From contig BSBK01003256.1 of assembly GCA_027943335.1 (NCBI GenBank), positions 830,001 through 894,000 on the forward strand: a DNA stretch of 64,000 nt, in the 5' to 3' direction. Shown one piece after another: positions 43,841-56,145 of this stretch (its first letter is position 1; the number at the start of each line of letters is the position of its first letter). Position numbers and translations under genes: made by a program. Source of the DNA: Chamaecyparis obtusa (lineage: Eukaryota > Streptophyta > Pinopsida > Cupressales > Cupressaceae). The notes under the pieces were generated by a model, which was not told where the DNA came from, ran no database searches, and worked only from the letters and a program-made list of their open reading frames with translations.

Positions 43841-46800
43841 AATTAACTAGCAGTTGCACGTACGTGCAACGATAAGTTGACAGGTGTTTTTATTTTCAGG
43901 AAAGTGAAATGTTTTGTACAATGCTCAATGTAGATCATTAATGGTATGTAGAAGGAAATCTAGAAATTGTAATTTAAATCAAAATTAAGCATCTTAAAAT
44001 GTGTTTTTAGGGCGTGTAAGATAGATATAAGGTAGAGGAGAACAATTGAAGAGGTCCTTTAAATTTGAGAAAAAATAATAATCAATAAGAAAAATTCTGA
44101 ATGATATCTTTTCCACAAAGTTTTGGTTGTGATAAACCCTAGGGTATTCATAAAGAGAGAGTAAATTTAATTATGCCTTTATATGCAATGAATGGACTCA
44201 TTAATGGTGTTAAAATTCATCAAAAATTATAGAGAAAAAATCATTTGAAAACAACAACAATCTATACAAGTTTTCAATAAAGTATATGTTTTATATGTAT
44301 ACATATTTACTTTATAAAAACAACAATGTTTCAATCTTTCTGTGAGGATTAGTAGTCTTGGCATGCTAAAACAAAAGAACATCTAAAGCAATTTAAAAAA
44401 AAGTATTTAAAACAAAAACTTTGTCCCCAAATATCCAACTGTTCAAAAATTGTTGAGTGTTGTAATATGTGGAGAGACTAATAACAATCAACCATAGAGG
44501 AATGTTACGAGTCTTTTGATTACAAAGAGAACATTAAAAGTCAGGGAAACTTATATTTCCAGCACTCTAGTTAGATAAATTTATTAATTACAGTCAAATA
44601 CCAAATCTAAGATGTAAAAAACCCTTTTGATATGGGTGAACCCACAATAGTGGGTTACACTTTTTTGCCTGAATAGACACTAAACTCTACATTTTCAAAA
44701 AAACTTTAAGATTCAGATGCATATTGTCATTAAACCGTTTGAAATCAGAAGATGAAGTAAATTAGAGTCTTTTAGGATTTTCTATCTAGATTCTAAATAT
44801 ATTTTTTATTTTTATTTTTTAATTGATTTGAATGGTTTTTTCTTTCTCCCACGAAAACTGGTATGTTGCTGAAAATATCATTTTCAAAGAGTTACATTCT
44901 TTTCATAGAGCATAATTTTTTTTCTAAAATAGATATCAATGTGATTATTTTGAATTTAGTTTTATAACATCCATACGGAGGGTATGCAATTGGTTTGAAG
45001 ACATTATCATGATTATTGCATGTTTTATTAACGTTTGAAGTTAACTAAACCGTAATTTTGACATACCTTGACTACATAGCTTATAACTTGTCATGTATTT
45101 GTCCAATTTCATTTTTATTTTTTTTGATAGAAAGAGAACTTCAATACCTAGGGCATAGATATTTTTTAGAATTTTTTTTCTCTCATTTAGTATTTTTGGA
45201 TAAGCGTCAAACATAGAGGTAGACATATGGTGAAATATCTATGTTTAGTAAAACTAAAAATACAAAGTCATAATAAACATAATATATATTAACATTATAA
45301 TCATTGGAAAAAAATTTCTTAGTAGTACCTTACTACATAGATAAGTTTTTCAAATGGATTTATTTGATCTTCCAAAAGATAAAGTCGAAATAATTTTTTG
45401 TCAGCATTTTAATAGGTGCAAAGGAGACTGCATTGTAGGTATGAATGAGGAGTATAGATGTTATAACAATGTTTTTTTCATGTAAGAGGCTTTGATCTAA
45501 CCATTTGTAATTAATTCCTTCAAATGAAAGCTCTTAAGGCTTAAATCATCATATTTTATTAAAACTATGTTATTTCAGCAAAAATCAACATGTCTACAAA
45601 AGTGTAATCCACTATTGTGGGGTCACCCATATGTTGAAGTGGATCAATTGTGAATTTCCATCATACAAAACAATACTCATAAGATCTTACCATTAGATGG
45701 AAAAGCCTTGTTAGGGATTGACTATTTTATAGTACAAGAGGAAAATAGAATGAAAATTTTCATAACAGAATATGATTTTTGTTTTGTTAAATTCTAACAA
45801 TGCAAGTTTCTCTTAATTAACTCTATAAAACAATTAGAAAGTGACAATAATTTCCAAAGTAAACATATAATGAATTTAATTGAAATAATTTATCAAGTAT
45901 AAGAGTTACTTAAGCAAAAAAGGAGGTTTATATCTACAATATATTTAAAATGTATAACAACTTCCGTGCTCAAAAATTTGGATGAGTTATATGGTATTCC
46001 AATGTATATATTACAATCAAAATGATCAATACATATATTAAAAAATTAAAAAATTAAAAAATAATACTTCTTAAAATACATTATAAATCAAATGTAGAGA
46101 ATATTTAATATTTATTAAATTATGAAGCTTTTTTAATAATTTTTTTGGATTGAATTGAATTAAGGTGGTTTTACTTTTTTTTTCAAAAATGAAAAGGTAG
46201 TTAAAAATGAAAAGCAAAACTAATTTTGGTTGCATCTTTCTCATTTAGATAATATATTTTCTCTCTACAATAGACTTTTCTTTTATTCTAAATTTTGAGG
46301 AATGTAATTAAAATCTTAATTAAGATAAAATATAATTTAAATTTATACCTTAGTTCAAAATTATTTTCAATATAATTAGAAGCAAAACAATTGCACACTG
46401 TTGAATGTTAGAAAACAAATAGAATTTTTTTTAAAAAATATCCAAAGTAAAAATAAAACTAACATTAAAAATTTAAATTAAAACACCAATTTATATGAAT
46501 CTTTGCATGTCTTAGCAAATATGGAAGTTTCTATTGTGGCATGGAGCAATCAAAGGAAAAAACCATACTTTTAGCCATGGTTGTTTACCTATTACCAAAT
46601 AGAGAATTGATGTAGATTCACATACATTAGGAAATATATTAAAAAATTCAACCCTTAAATATTAACATATAAGATTTTCAAGAAACCATAGGCTTACTTT
46701 TGACCTGAGTCAAATCATAAGCTTCATCAGACAAGCTCACAACAAGGCCTATCTTTACTATCATATATGAAAAATTCCTATTTTCTCACCCTTGTATTTA

Positions 46801-48775
46801 AGCAATCCATTCAAAATAATTTAACCTATTTCAATCTTCAAAGCAAGGAAAACCAAAGTCTCTTTAAAGAACTTATTGTTAGCACTGCCAAATAAAGCAA
46901 TGGAAGCATACATTTATGCAAATAAGGAATCAAATGGATGACAATTTCTTTGAAAATCATAGTGAAAATTAATATTTTATGCAATCTAAATAGAAGGAGA
47001 AAAAATCAGACAGAGAGAATGAAATTTGATTTGGCTTAGGATTGTAAAAGCAACATAAAATATGAGCCCAAACTAAATCCTAACATTATGAGAAAGTTTT
47101 TGATGGAAAAAATCTAGCTCCTAAATAACCAGAAACAACATATTCAAACATAATATCCGTCTCCAAAAAAATTAACAAGGCACTTAAAACAAGAGATGAG
47201 CCAAAGTTTCCTTCAACAAGACAGGTTAAGCTAAGAAAATAATCAATAGAACACCAAAATCATAAAGACACACAACATAATAAATATGTAAGTTTCCAAC
47301 ACTTTCTAAAAAAGTTTGAGATTGACGAAAAAAAGGTAAGTTGCTATTTTCTATTGTTGGGAAACAAAAACTATCAGAAGAGGACTGACAACTATACATT
47401 TCCAGAAAAGAAATCAGACAAGAGGGTTGACAACTTTTCTGGAGAAAAAAGTTATTTTTGGGAGCAAAGCTTCCACACAAAGATTATAGTTATGATATAA
47501 TTGTTTAACTCTAGCATTAACTTTATAAGTTATAATATTTTTAAAGTAAGTCTACAATTAAAAGTAATAAATGAGGTTTAATTCTTTTACAAAACGAGGT
47601 TTAATTCTTTTTAAATGGATATATGTAGGAATGAGTACACTTTTGTATAAGTGACATTTGGATAAAAAATAAGTAAATGGCTACTTAGTAGATTTGACAA
47701 TAAACATAACTATTACAAACTTAAAATTTGGATGAAATTATTATTAAAAAAAAACAAACAATCAAAATGATCAACATGATGAAAACATATATATAGGAAA
47801 GTAAAAACTAAAAATAAGTAAAAATGAGTAAGGAGTTCATTTTATGGGCAAACCTACAAATTAAAGAGCTCCACCAACCAAAACATGAATTTTATTACAA
47901 CTTATTTTTTCTAAGTTATTTATACTCTAAATCTTCATACTAAAACCCAAATACTATACAATATTATTGAAGGCTTTTAGAACCTTATAGTGAAACAATA
48001 CAAAAACAAGTCTTGCAACTCCAACCTTCAATTCAAAGACCAGAGAATATAGATACACTTAAAGGATAAAAGAACAAACAAATAAATCATACTAAAAAAT
48101 TGCTATATATATAAATGCAAAATTAATATCAATTGGCTTGTCTTTGACCCGTAAATAAAGCACTTTGTGTGGCACAACTGAATAGAAGCTACAACTTGGT
48201 CCTATGTACTGTTTATTTTCAGCCCTTTTTTCAAAACTTGTTTTCAGCTTTTAAGCAGCAGTTGCTCCATAAAAATAAAGAAAGATTTTTGTAATTAAAA
48301 AATTACATAGGGACAGTGGAAATGCTTAAATTTTAATTTAAGCAAAATTACATGCGGTTATAAATCTTCTACAATATAACCAATGGATGATGTGTGCAGC
48401 TTTGGGTGGTGTATAGCCTACGCCCTGTATAGCCTACACCCCTCACTTCCTCCCATGATTCTCCGACCATAACACTAACTACATATGATGAATAATTGAA
48501 TTGTTTTCATGCCCAAGTCCCTGCAACATTTTCCTACTTTAACGCACCAGTTACCTGCTCCCCAAGCAAACACGAATACTCGGCAAGATGAACGGCCAAA
48601 ATAGTTTTAATAATAAGTTATTAACAAATTATTATATTAACTTTTGAAATCTTTATTAGTTCTATATTCAAATTAAAAAATAACAAGCTTAAGTTAAATA
48701 TTAATTACATGACCACTTGTGTTAAATGTAGAAAGAGTAGTCATATTTAATGAAAATCAGAATAAAAATATATAT
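43841..48775. other. 5-kb AT-rich region without genes
   Basis: No protein or RNA gene recognised on either strand. An 18-bp perfect palindrome GTTGCACGTACGTGCAAC is at 43853-43870. A 34-bp inverted repeat has arms at 44631-44664 and 45600-45633. A duplicated TATAGCCTAC motif occurs near 48412 and 48428. The region may be a decayed Helitron or other non-coding element, but no diagnostic end pair was found. Confidence 0.4.
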
Positions 48776-49788
48776 TTAGAAATGATTAAGTAAATCACAG
48801 TGCACAATTTGTAGAGGACAATCATGATGTAAATATTCCATGCCATGTGCTACATCTACAGCAATGCCCAAACACTCACCCAATCCCAATTTATAAAATT
48901 TTTCAGCATCCTTGTGAGGGTGCAAATGTGTTTCCAAGCTCCCATTACATGCAAATTCAAGAACCAAACCTTTCAAGTTACGGTGCCGAATCCCCCCTAA
49001 CACCTTGCACTCTCTCTTGAAACTCTTTAGAGCTTCTTCATTTTGCAAATTAAGAGTCTTGATGGAAACTATCTTACTGTCCCTCAAGACGCCTTTGTAC
49101 ACTAATCCAAAGTTTCCCACTCCTAACAAGTTTGAGTCATCAAAGTCAGATGTTGCAATGACAAGCTCTTGATAAGAAAATTTAGGATAGTCGAGCCTCT
49201 GAAAAATATAGTTCCAGGGAGGGAGTCGTTGCCTTGAAAAATATTTATGCCTCCATAGAATTACAAGAATGAAGAAGCAAAATACAAATGTCAAGGACCT
49301 CCAATTTCTGACATCCCTCCAAACTAAGAGGGATCTTCCCTGATAACTTATTGTGATGAAGATAAAGATGTCTTAGCTAGTGCTGGGAGTTACAAAGAGA
49401 ATCGGATATTTTTCAAGATTGTAACTAAGATTTAAGAGTCTGAGACGATGCATTTCACCTATCTCACTTGGTATGCTTCCTTCTAATTTGTTCCCACCAA
49501 AAGACAATCTCTCCAACTCGCAGAATCTTCTTATTCCGGATGGAATATTGCCCCTGAAAAGATTATTCCCTAGATTTAAGTAAGTTAAATTTGTTAAATT
49601 GACAATCTGTTGTGGTATGCTTCCGCTTATCATGTTGTTTAATAATTTCAAGTGATATAGGTTGGAAGACAGTTGGCCTATGGATGGGGGCAATATATTA
49701 GTGAAATGATTCTTTCCAATTTCTATTACTTGCAAGTGGGAGCAATTTGTGAGAGCAGTTACAAAGGCCAATGTGTTGCTGCTGTCAT
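48776..49788 (-). pseudogene. LRR receptor-like kinase, 3' part (LRR-XII type)
   Basis: The minus strand encodes leucine-rich repeats (49788-49373: FVTALTNCSHLQVIEIGKNH, then LTNLTYLNLGNNLFRGNIPS and LEGSIPSEIGEMHRLRLLNL), runs on to LRHLYLHHNKLSGKIPL, and passes straight to a membrane segment (MTFVFCFFILVILW) and the kinase start (LLGVGNFGLVYKGVL, VSIKTLNL, EEALKSFKRECKVLGGIRHR). The order matches LRR-XII immune-type receptors such as FLS2 and EFR relatives. The catalytic loop reads VHCDL without Arg before Asp, i.e. the non-RD type. Damage: the last LRRs and juxtamembrane part are deleted, about a dozen residues are lost after RHRNL, and the kinase ends just after the HCDL loop. The upstream half lies beyond the copia insertion. 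Confidence 0.85.
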
Positions 49789-50628
49789 TGTTGAAGGACA
49801 TGGATGCCATCAGGATAATTTTTAATCTTCCCTATCCACCGTACTTCTTTCTACTTACCGCAGGCTTTCTCAATGCCTTGTCACATGATTGCAAGGCTTC
49901 TCTCTCCTCTCTTGCGATCATGTGACCACACTCCTTTCCGCCTCTCTGCATTAACTGCCCCTGCTTTCGTCCACCTTCCGCACCTACCACTGACTGTGCC
50001 TCATGCCCTGTCGCATGATTGCATGGCTTCATTCCCACTCATGCGATCATGCGACCTCTCTTCTTGCCTAGCTCTTTTTGAACCGCAACCACCGATTTAA
50101 ATGCGACTACCTAAAGCTTGCCCGATTTTATTTTTTATATGAGAACCTGCGATAATTTTGTGTGGGGCCCTCTCCTTTCACCTTTTCGCATGATCGCATA
50201 ACTCTTATTTGGTTTATTCGATCATGTGACAACCTTAAAACTTTTGCTAGCGTTTCCAATCCAGCATGGGCCCCCTCTATTGCTCTTGTTGCATGATCGC
50301 ATGAGCATTATTTTATTCATGTGATCATGCGACCAGCCCATTTTTTCTTCCGCCAACTACCATACTTAATGCAATTTTTATTTTAATTTTTCTTTTAACT
50401 TTTTCATTTGATCAGACATAATCCAGGCAATTCCAGAAGTTTCGATAGGTAGAATATTTTGTAAACGAAAGGGAATGTTTTGTTGTTCAGTGATATACAG
50501 AAACATTGATGATATTTTGAGCATTGGCAGCTCTGGGCACAATCTATAAATTTCAAATTAATATAAAAGTATATTTCTAAATCTCTGTTTACTCCGTTCT
50601 CAGCTTTGTATGTGTGTATCTTCCTCCA
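49789..50628 (+). repeat. 5' LTR with four hairpins
   Basis: An 840-bp LTR. Four inverted repeats built on GCATGATCGCATG and its complement lie at 49880-49926, 50010-50055, 50187-50230 and 50288-50333, with arms of 14-17 bp and loops of about 12-15 bp. A TATA-like AATATAAAAGTATA lies near 50561. The arms hold many CpG sites, and most arm mismatches here are TG or CA in place of CG. Confidence 0.9.
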
Positions 50629-50631
50629 AAT

Positions 50632-50643
50632 TGGTATCATAGC
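50632..50643 (+). other. Primer binding site of the second copia element
   Basis: TGGTATCATAGC lies three bases after the 5' LTR and differs from the iMet tRNA complement by one base (T for G). Confidence 0.75.
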
Positions 50644-50790
50644 AGGTTGTTATTGAAGGGAAAAGGTCTACTAGAGATTGAAGCTCAAAAAGGATTTGGG
50701 TATTGTTTCTTGGACAAATTTCATTCTGGGTAAATAGAAAATAAAAAAAAGGGGGTTTTATAAAAAAGGAGAAAGTGTTACTGGTAAACC

Positions 50791-53700
50791 ATGGCAGGAA
50801 CCAGTGGGAGTATTTCTCAGCCTCAGATTCCAATCTTTAATGGCAAAAATTATGACTATTGGAGCATAAAGATGAAGACTCTTTTTCATTCACAAGATGT
50901 TTGAGATTTAGTGGAAAATGGCTTTTTTGAACCACCAGATCAGCGGGCATATCAAGCCCTTTCACAAGCAGATAAAGATTTATTGAAGGAAAATAAGAAG
51001 AAGGATGCAAAGGCACTATTTTTCATTCAACAAGCAATGGAAGAATCAATCTTTCCAAAGGTTGCAACTGCCACAAGATCAAAACAAGCATGGGACAGTT
51101 TGCAAACAACATACCAAGGCACAGGCAAGGTAATAATGGCAAAATTGCAGATACTTAGAAGGGATTTAAAAAATTTACAAATGAAAGACTCAGATTCAAT
51201 AGATGCTTTTTTCACTCATGCAATGTCTATAGTAAATCAGTTAAGGACCTATGGAGACACTGTTGAAGATCAAAAGATTGTAGAAAAAATACTTAGAAGT
51301 CTGCCTACTAAATTTGATGCTGTAGTAATAGCTATTCAAGAGGCCAAAGATCTTTCTATATTATCAGTAGATGAATTAATGGGGTCACTTTTAGTCCATG
51401 AGCAAAGACTGAACCGAACAGGGTCATCATCATTTGAAAATGCATTCAAGACTCAGCTCTCATTTGGCAAGTCAAGAGGGAGATCAAACAACAGTAGAGG
51501 CAGAGGACATTTCTCATCAAGAGGAGGAAGAGAAAATACACAATTTGAAAATAGAAGACCACCATCAAGCCCAAATGCCCATTCTACATCAACAAGAGGA
51601 AGGGGAGCAGTCACTCTCAAAGCTATCATCAAGGAGAAAGGTATGACAAATCTAACATCCAATGTCACTACTGTAGCAAATTTGGGCATTATGCATCAAA
51701 ATGTAGGAAAAAGGAATTTGATTTGAACAAGCAAAATGCACATTTCACAAATGAAAATCAGTCAAACACTAGTGGACAAGACACAATATTGATAGCATGC
51801 AATGTAGCACAAGAAAGTTCTAAAGAACTATGGTTCTTAGATAGTGGGTGCAGTAACCATATGAGTTGTAAAAAGGAGATGTTTGCAACAATGGATGATT
51901 TAGTAAAATCAGAAGTTAAATTGGGAAATGATCCAAAAGTTTTAGTTATGGGCAAAGGGTCAATTAACATAAAAACAAAACAAGGCAAAGATAAACAAAT
52001 TTCAGATGTTTACTATGTTCCCGGATTACAACACAACCTTATAAGCATTGGGAAATTAGTGCAAAAAGGTTATAGAGTACACTTTGAGAATGGTGAATGT
52101 GTGATTCTAGACAAGAAACCAAGCAATAGGCTGATTGCAAGAGTAGAAATGACAAAGAACAGGATGTTCCCACTAAGAATTCAAAGTGGATTAATGATAG
52201 AGCCACAAGGTTTGCAAAAGGTTGCTGAAACAACTTTTAAAGCCTCATACAAAAATGAATCTTGGCTATGGCATTTAAGGCTTGGACATTTAAACTTCAA
52301 AGGATTACAGCTGTTATACAAGAAGAAAATGGTTTATGGGTTGCCACAAATAGAGTCACTTAAAACCACATGTGAGAGTTGCATATTGGCAAAACAACAT
52401 AGAAAATCATTTCCAGTTGGGGAGTCATATAGAGAAAAACAACCATTAGAGATAGTACATTCAGACATTTGTGGACCTATGCAAACACCTTCCATAAGTG
52501 GAAAACTTTATTTCATAACATTCATTGATGATTTTAGCAGAAAAGCATGGGTTTATTTCTTGAAGTATAAATCTGATACATTTGTTGTTTTCAAAGAGTT
52601 CAAGGAAAAAGTTGAAAAAGAAAGTGGATATCCTATCAAGACATTGAGAACCAATCAAGGTGGAGAGTATGTCTCAACTAAATTTTAGAATTTTTGCAAA
52701 GAAAATGGCATACACAAACAATTTACAGCAAGATATAGACCTCAACAAAATGGAGTAGCAGAGAAAAAGAATAGGACAATCATGGAAATGGCACGTAGCA
52801 TGATAAAGGAAAAACACTTACCAAATGAATATTGGGCTGAAGCAGTTGCGTGTTCAGTGTATATTTTGAATAGGCGTCCTACAAAAGCAGTGATAAATAA
52901 AACACCAGAAGAGGCTTGGAGCAAAAGAAAATATAACATATCACATTTAAGAGTTTTTGGATGTGTGGCATACTCATTGATACCTCAAGAGTTGAGAAGA
53001 AAATTAGATGACAAAGGAGAGAAATGTATATTTGTGGGATATAGTGAACACTCAAAGGCATATAAGCTATACAATCCTATTACTAAGAAGCTGATAATAA
53101 GCCGTGATGTTGAATTTGTTGAAGAAGAGGCATGGGATGGCAGCATAGACAAAATAAATTCAACCACTCCTAATGTTCTACAAGAGAATGAAGAGGATGA
53201 AATTCAGGCTGCAAATCCACCTACACAAGCAAATGCACCTAGAACACCTTCAAGAGCTCCTAGCACTCCAAATCCCACCACAACAAATAATAACAGCAGC
53301 GAATCTTCTGATCCTACACTTGCATCTTTAAAGTCTAGGTCCATAAACACATCAAAGAAGACAAGAAGTCTTAGAGAGATTTATGATGAAACCCAAGAAG
53401 ATGAAAATGTTGATTTCTGTTGTGATTTTGCATTGTTAACACAAGCTGATCCAATTTATTTTGAAGAAGCCATAAAAGAAGACAAATGGATTGCAGCCAT
53501 GGATGAAGAGATTCAGTCAATAGAAAAGAATGAAACTTGGGATCTAGTAGAACTTCCTAAAGGCAAGGATGTGATTGGAGTAAAATGGATTTATAAGACA
53601 AAGTATGATGTTGATGGAAAAGTTGCAAAGCACAAGGCAAGACTAGTGGCAAAAGGTTTTACACAAAGGCCCGGTATAGATTTCAATGAAACATTTGCAC

Positions 53701-54986
53701 CCGTGGCAAGAATGGATACAATAAGAATGGTCCTATCTATTGCAGCCCAAAACAAATGGAAAGTTTATCAAATGGACGTCAAATCAGCATTCTTAAATGG
53801 AATTTTGGAAGAAGAGGTGTATGTAAATCAGCCACCTAGTTATGAAGTTTTGGAAGAAGAACATAAATTATGCAGATTGAAAAAGGCATTATATGGTTTG
53901 AAACAAGCTCCTAGAGCATGGTACATCAGGATAGATTCCTATTTTGTGAATAATGGCTTTAACAAATGCGGCAATGAACCTACTTTGTATATCAAAGTGA
54001 ATGATGGAGGAGAAATTTTAATAGTCTGTTTATATGTAGATGATTTGATATTCACAGGAGATATGGAAACTAATACATTGAAAGCAGCCATGAAAAAGGA
54101 ATTTGATATGACTGATTTGGGCCTCATGAGATACTTTCTTGGCATGGAGGTAAGTCAAAATGATCAAAGAATTTTCATATGTCAAAGCAAGTATGCTGGT
54201 GAATTGTTGAAAATATTTAAGATGACAAAAGTGAATTCATCCCCTACAACGGTTGCATTAGGTTTGAAGCTTAGCAAGGATGATCAAGGTCCAAGTGTAG
54301 ATCCAACTTTATTCAAAAGATTAGTGGGCAGCCTCATGTATTTAACCGCCACAAGACCGGATATTATGTTTGGTGTTAGTCTTATTTCCAGATTCATGGA
54401 GAAACTGAAAGAGTCACATTTGAAAGCTGGAAAAAGAATTTTGAGATACATAGCTGGAACAAAGAATTTTGGAATTTTGTATACTTCTTCAGATGATTAC
54501 AAACTAATTGGATATATAGATAGTGATTGGGGAGGTAGCATGGATGATAGAAAAAACACTTCTGGATACATTTTTCATCTGGGTTCTGGAGCTATCTCTT
54601 GGGCATCAAAGAAACAATCAATTGTGACTCTCTCATCAGTTGAAGTAGAGTATGTAGCAGCCACATCAGCATCTTGTCAAGTAGTTTGGTTGAGGAGAGT
54701 GCTTTCAGATTTGGGGCATCATCAAAAAGAAGCTACGAAAATTTACTGTGATAACAATTCAGCAATTGCCTTATCTAAAAATCATGTATTCCATAAATGA
54801 AGCAAACATATTGATACCAGATATCACTTCATCAGAGAATTGGTAAACAATGGTGACATTCATCTTCAGTTTTGTAGGTCCAATGAACAACTAGCTGATA
54901 TTTTCACAAAACCACTGGCTAAGAATGTTTTTGAACATCTTCGGGAAGAAATCGGCATTGCGGACATACATAACAGTGAAGATTAA
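50791..54986 (+). pseudogene. Copia gag-pol polyprotein, degenerate
   Basis: Begins at ATG 50791 (MAGTSGSISQPQIPIFNG) and ends at TAA 54986, just before the polypurine tract. In order: gag (to about 51640), zinc knuckle region at about 51655-51715 (CHYC...C, read in a shifted frame), protease (LWFLDSGCSNHMSC), integrase (HLRLGHLNFKG, CESCILAKQHRK, DICGPM, IDDFSRKAW, RPQQNGVAE), reverse transcriptase ([36 protein letters not shown] box near 54037) and RNase H (GYIDSDWGGSMDDRKNTSGY, CDNNSAIALSKN, ADIFTKPLAKN). Four lesions disable it: TGA for Trp near 50903, a one-base shift near 51615, TAG near 52687 in the integrase core and TGA near 54799 in RNase H. The pol frame from 52782 to 54800 is otherwise open for 672 codons. 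Confidence 0.92.
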
Positions 54987-54993
54987 GGGGGAG

Positions 54994-55833
54994 TGTTGAA
55001 GGACGTGGATGCCAGCAGGACAGTTTTTAATCTTCCCTGTCCACCGTACTTCTTTCTACTTACTGCAGGCTTTCTCAATGCCTTGTCACATGATCGCAAG
55101 GCTTCTCTCTCCTCTCTTGCGATCATGCGACCACACTCCTTTCTGCCTCTCTGCATTAACTGCCCCTGCTTTCATCCACCTTCCGCACCTACCACCAGCT
55201 GTGCCTCATGCCCTGTCACATGATCACATGGCTTCATTCCCACTCATGTGATCATGCGACCTCTCTTCTTGCCCAGCTCTTTTTGAACCGCAACCACCGA
55301 TTTAAATGCGACTGCCTAAAGCTTGCCCGATTTTATTTTTTATATGCGAACCTGCGATAATTTTGTGTGGGGCCCTCTCCTTTCACCTTTTCGCATGATC
55401 GCATAACTCTTATTTGGTTTATGCGATCATGCGACAACCTTAAAAATTTTGCTAGTGTTTCCAATCTAGCATGGGCCCCGTCTATTGCTCTTGTCGCATG
55501 ATCGCATGAGCATTATTTTATTCATGCGATCATGCGACCGGCCCATTTTTCCTTCCGCCAACTACCATACTTAATGCAATTTTTATTTTAATTTTTCTTC
55601 TGACTTTTTCATTCGATCGGACTTAATCCAGGCAATTCCAGAAGTTTCGATAGGTAGAATATTTTGTAAACAAAAGGGAATGTTTTGTTGTTCAGTGATA
55701 TACAGAAACATTGATGATATTCTGAGCATTGGCAGCTCTAAGCACAATCTGTAAATTTCAAATTAATATAAAAGTATATTTCTAAATCTTTGTTTACTTT
55801 GTTCTTAGCTTTGTATGTGTGTATCTTCCTCCA
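54994..55833 (+). repeat. 3' LTR with four hairpins
   Basis: The 840-bp partner of 49789-50628. The four hairpins are conserved. The first is at 55085-55131 and the fourth, at 55493-55538, has perfect 17-bp arms. The third (about 55391-55434) is also perfect here while its 5' LTR counterpart has lost pairs. Confidence 0.92.
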
Positions 55834-55891
55834 TCGGTCATTAACAAGTTGATTGGTGTGGAGGAGAAGATTGGTGTGTTGCTGCTGTCAT

Positions 55892-56145
55892 TAAAAAAAA
55901 TAAGATTATAATCTTTTAATTGTTCATGCACGGATTGGAAAAATTTATACATTTTGTTGTAATTTCGAATCCATGAAAAGCTTATTCTAGAATAAAAAAT
56001 GAATTCTAAGTTATTTGGAATTAATTAATCCAAGCATTGACCCAAAAATGAGGATTAATTTTCTAATTCTAGAATTCAAAAAATGGCCACAAATGGCAAA
56101 TTACTTAATTCTTCTAGGTTAATACTAGGAACCAAATAGGCCCTA
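55892..56145. mobile_element. Possible Tourist-like MITE fragment
   Basis: On the minus strand the right edge reads GGGCCTATTTGGTTCCTAG, the typical start of PIF/Harbinger (Tourist-like) MITEs. It is bordered by TAA on the plus strand, a possible 3-bp target copy. The interior is AT-rich and non-coding and separates two stretches of the LRR pseudogene. I could not see a matching left terminal repeat, so it may be truncated. Confidence 0.35.

Larger units (their letters stand above)
49789..55833 (+). mobile_element. Ty1-copia retrotransposon inside the receptor pseudogene
   Basis: LTRs of equal length (840 bp) at both ends, starting TGTTGAAGGAC and ending CTTCCTCCA. PBS TGGTATCATAGC at 50632-50643, three bases after the 5' LTR. 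Polypurine tract AAGGGGGAG directly before the 3' LTR (54985-54993). Plus-strand gag-pol between them. The LTRs show about 22 differences in the first 450 bp, nearly all transitions, so about 95 percent identity. The target duplication is not clean: GTCAT precedes the element (49784-49788) and reappears at 55837-55841, three bases after the LTR end. Confidence 0.92.
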
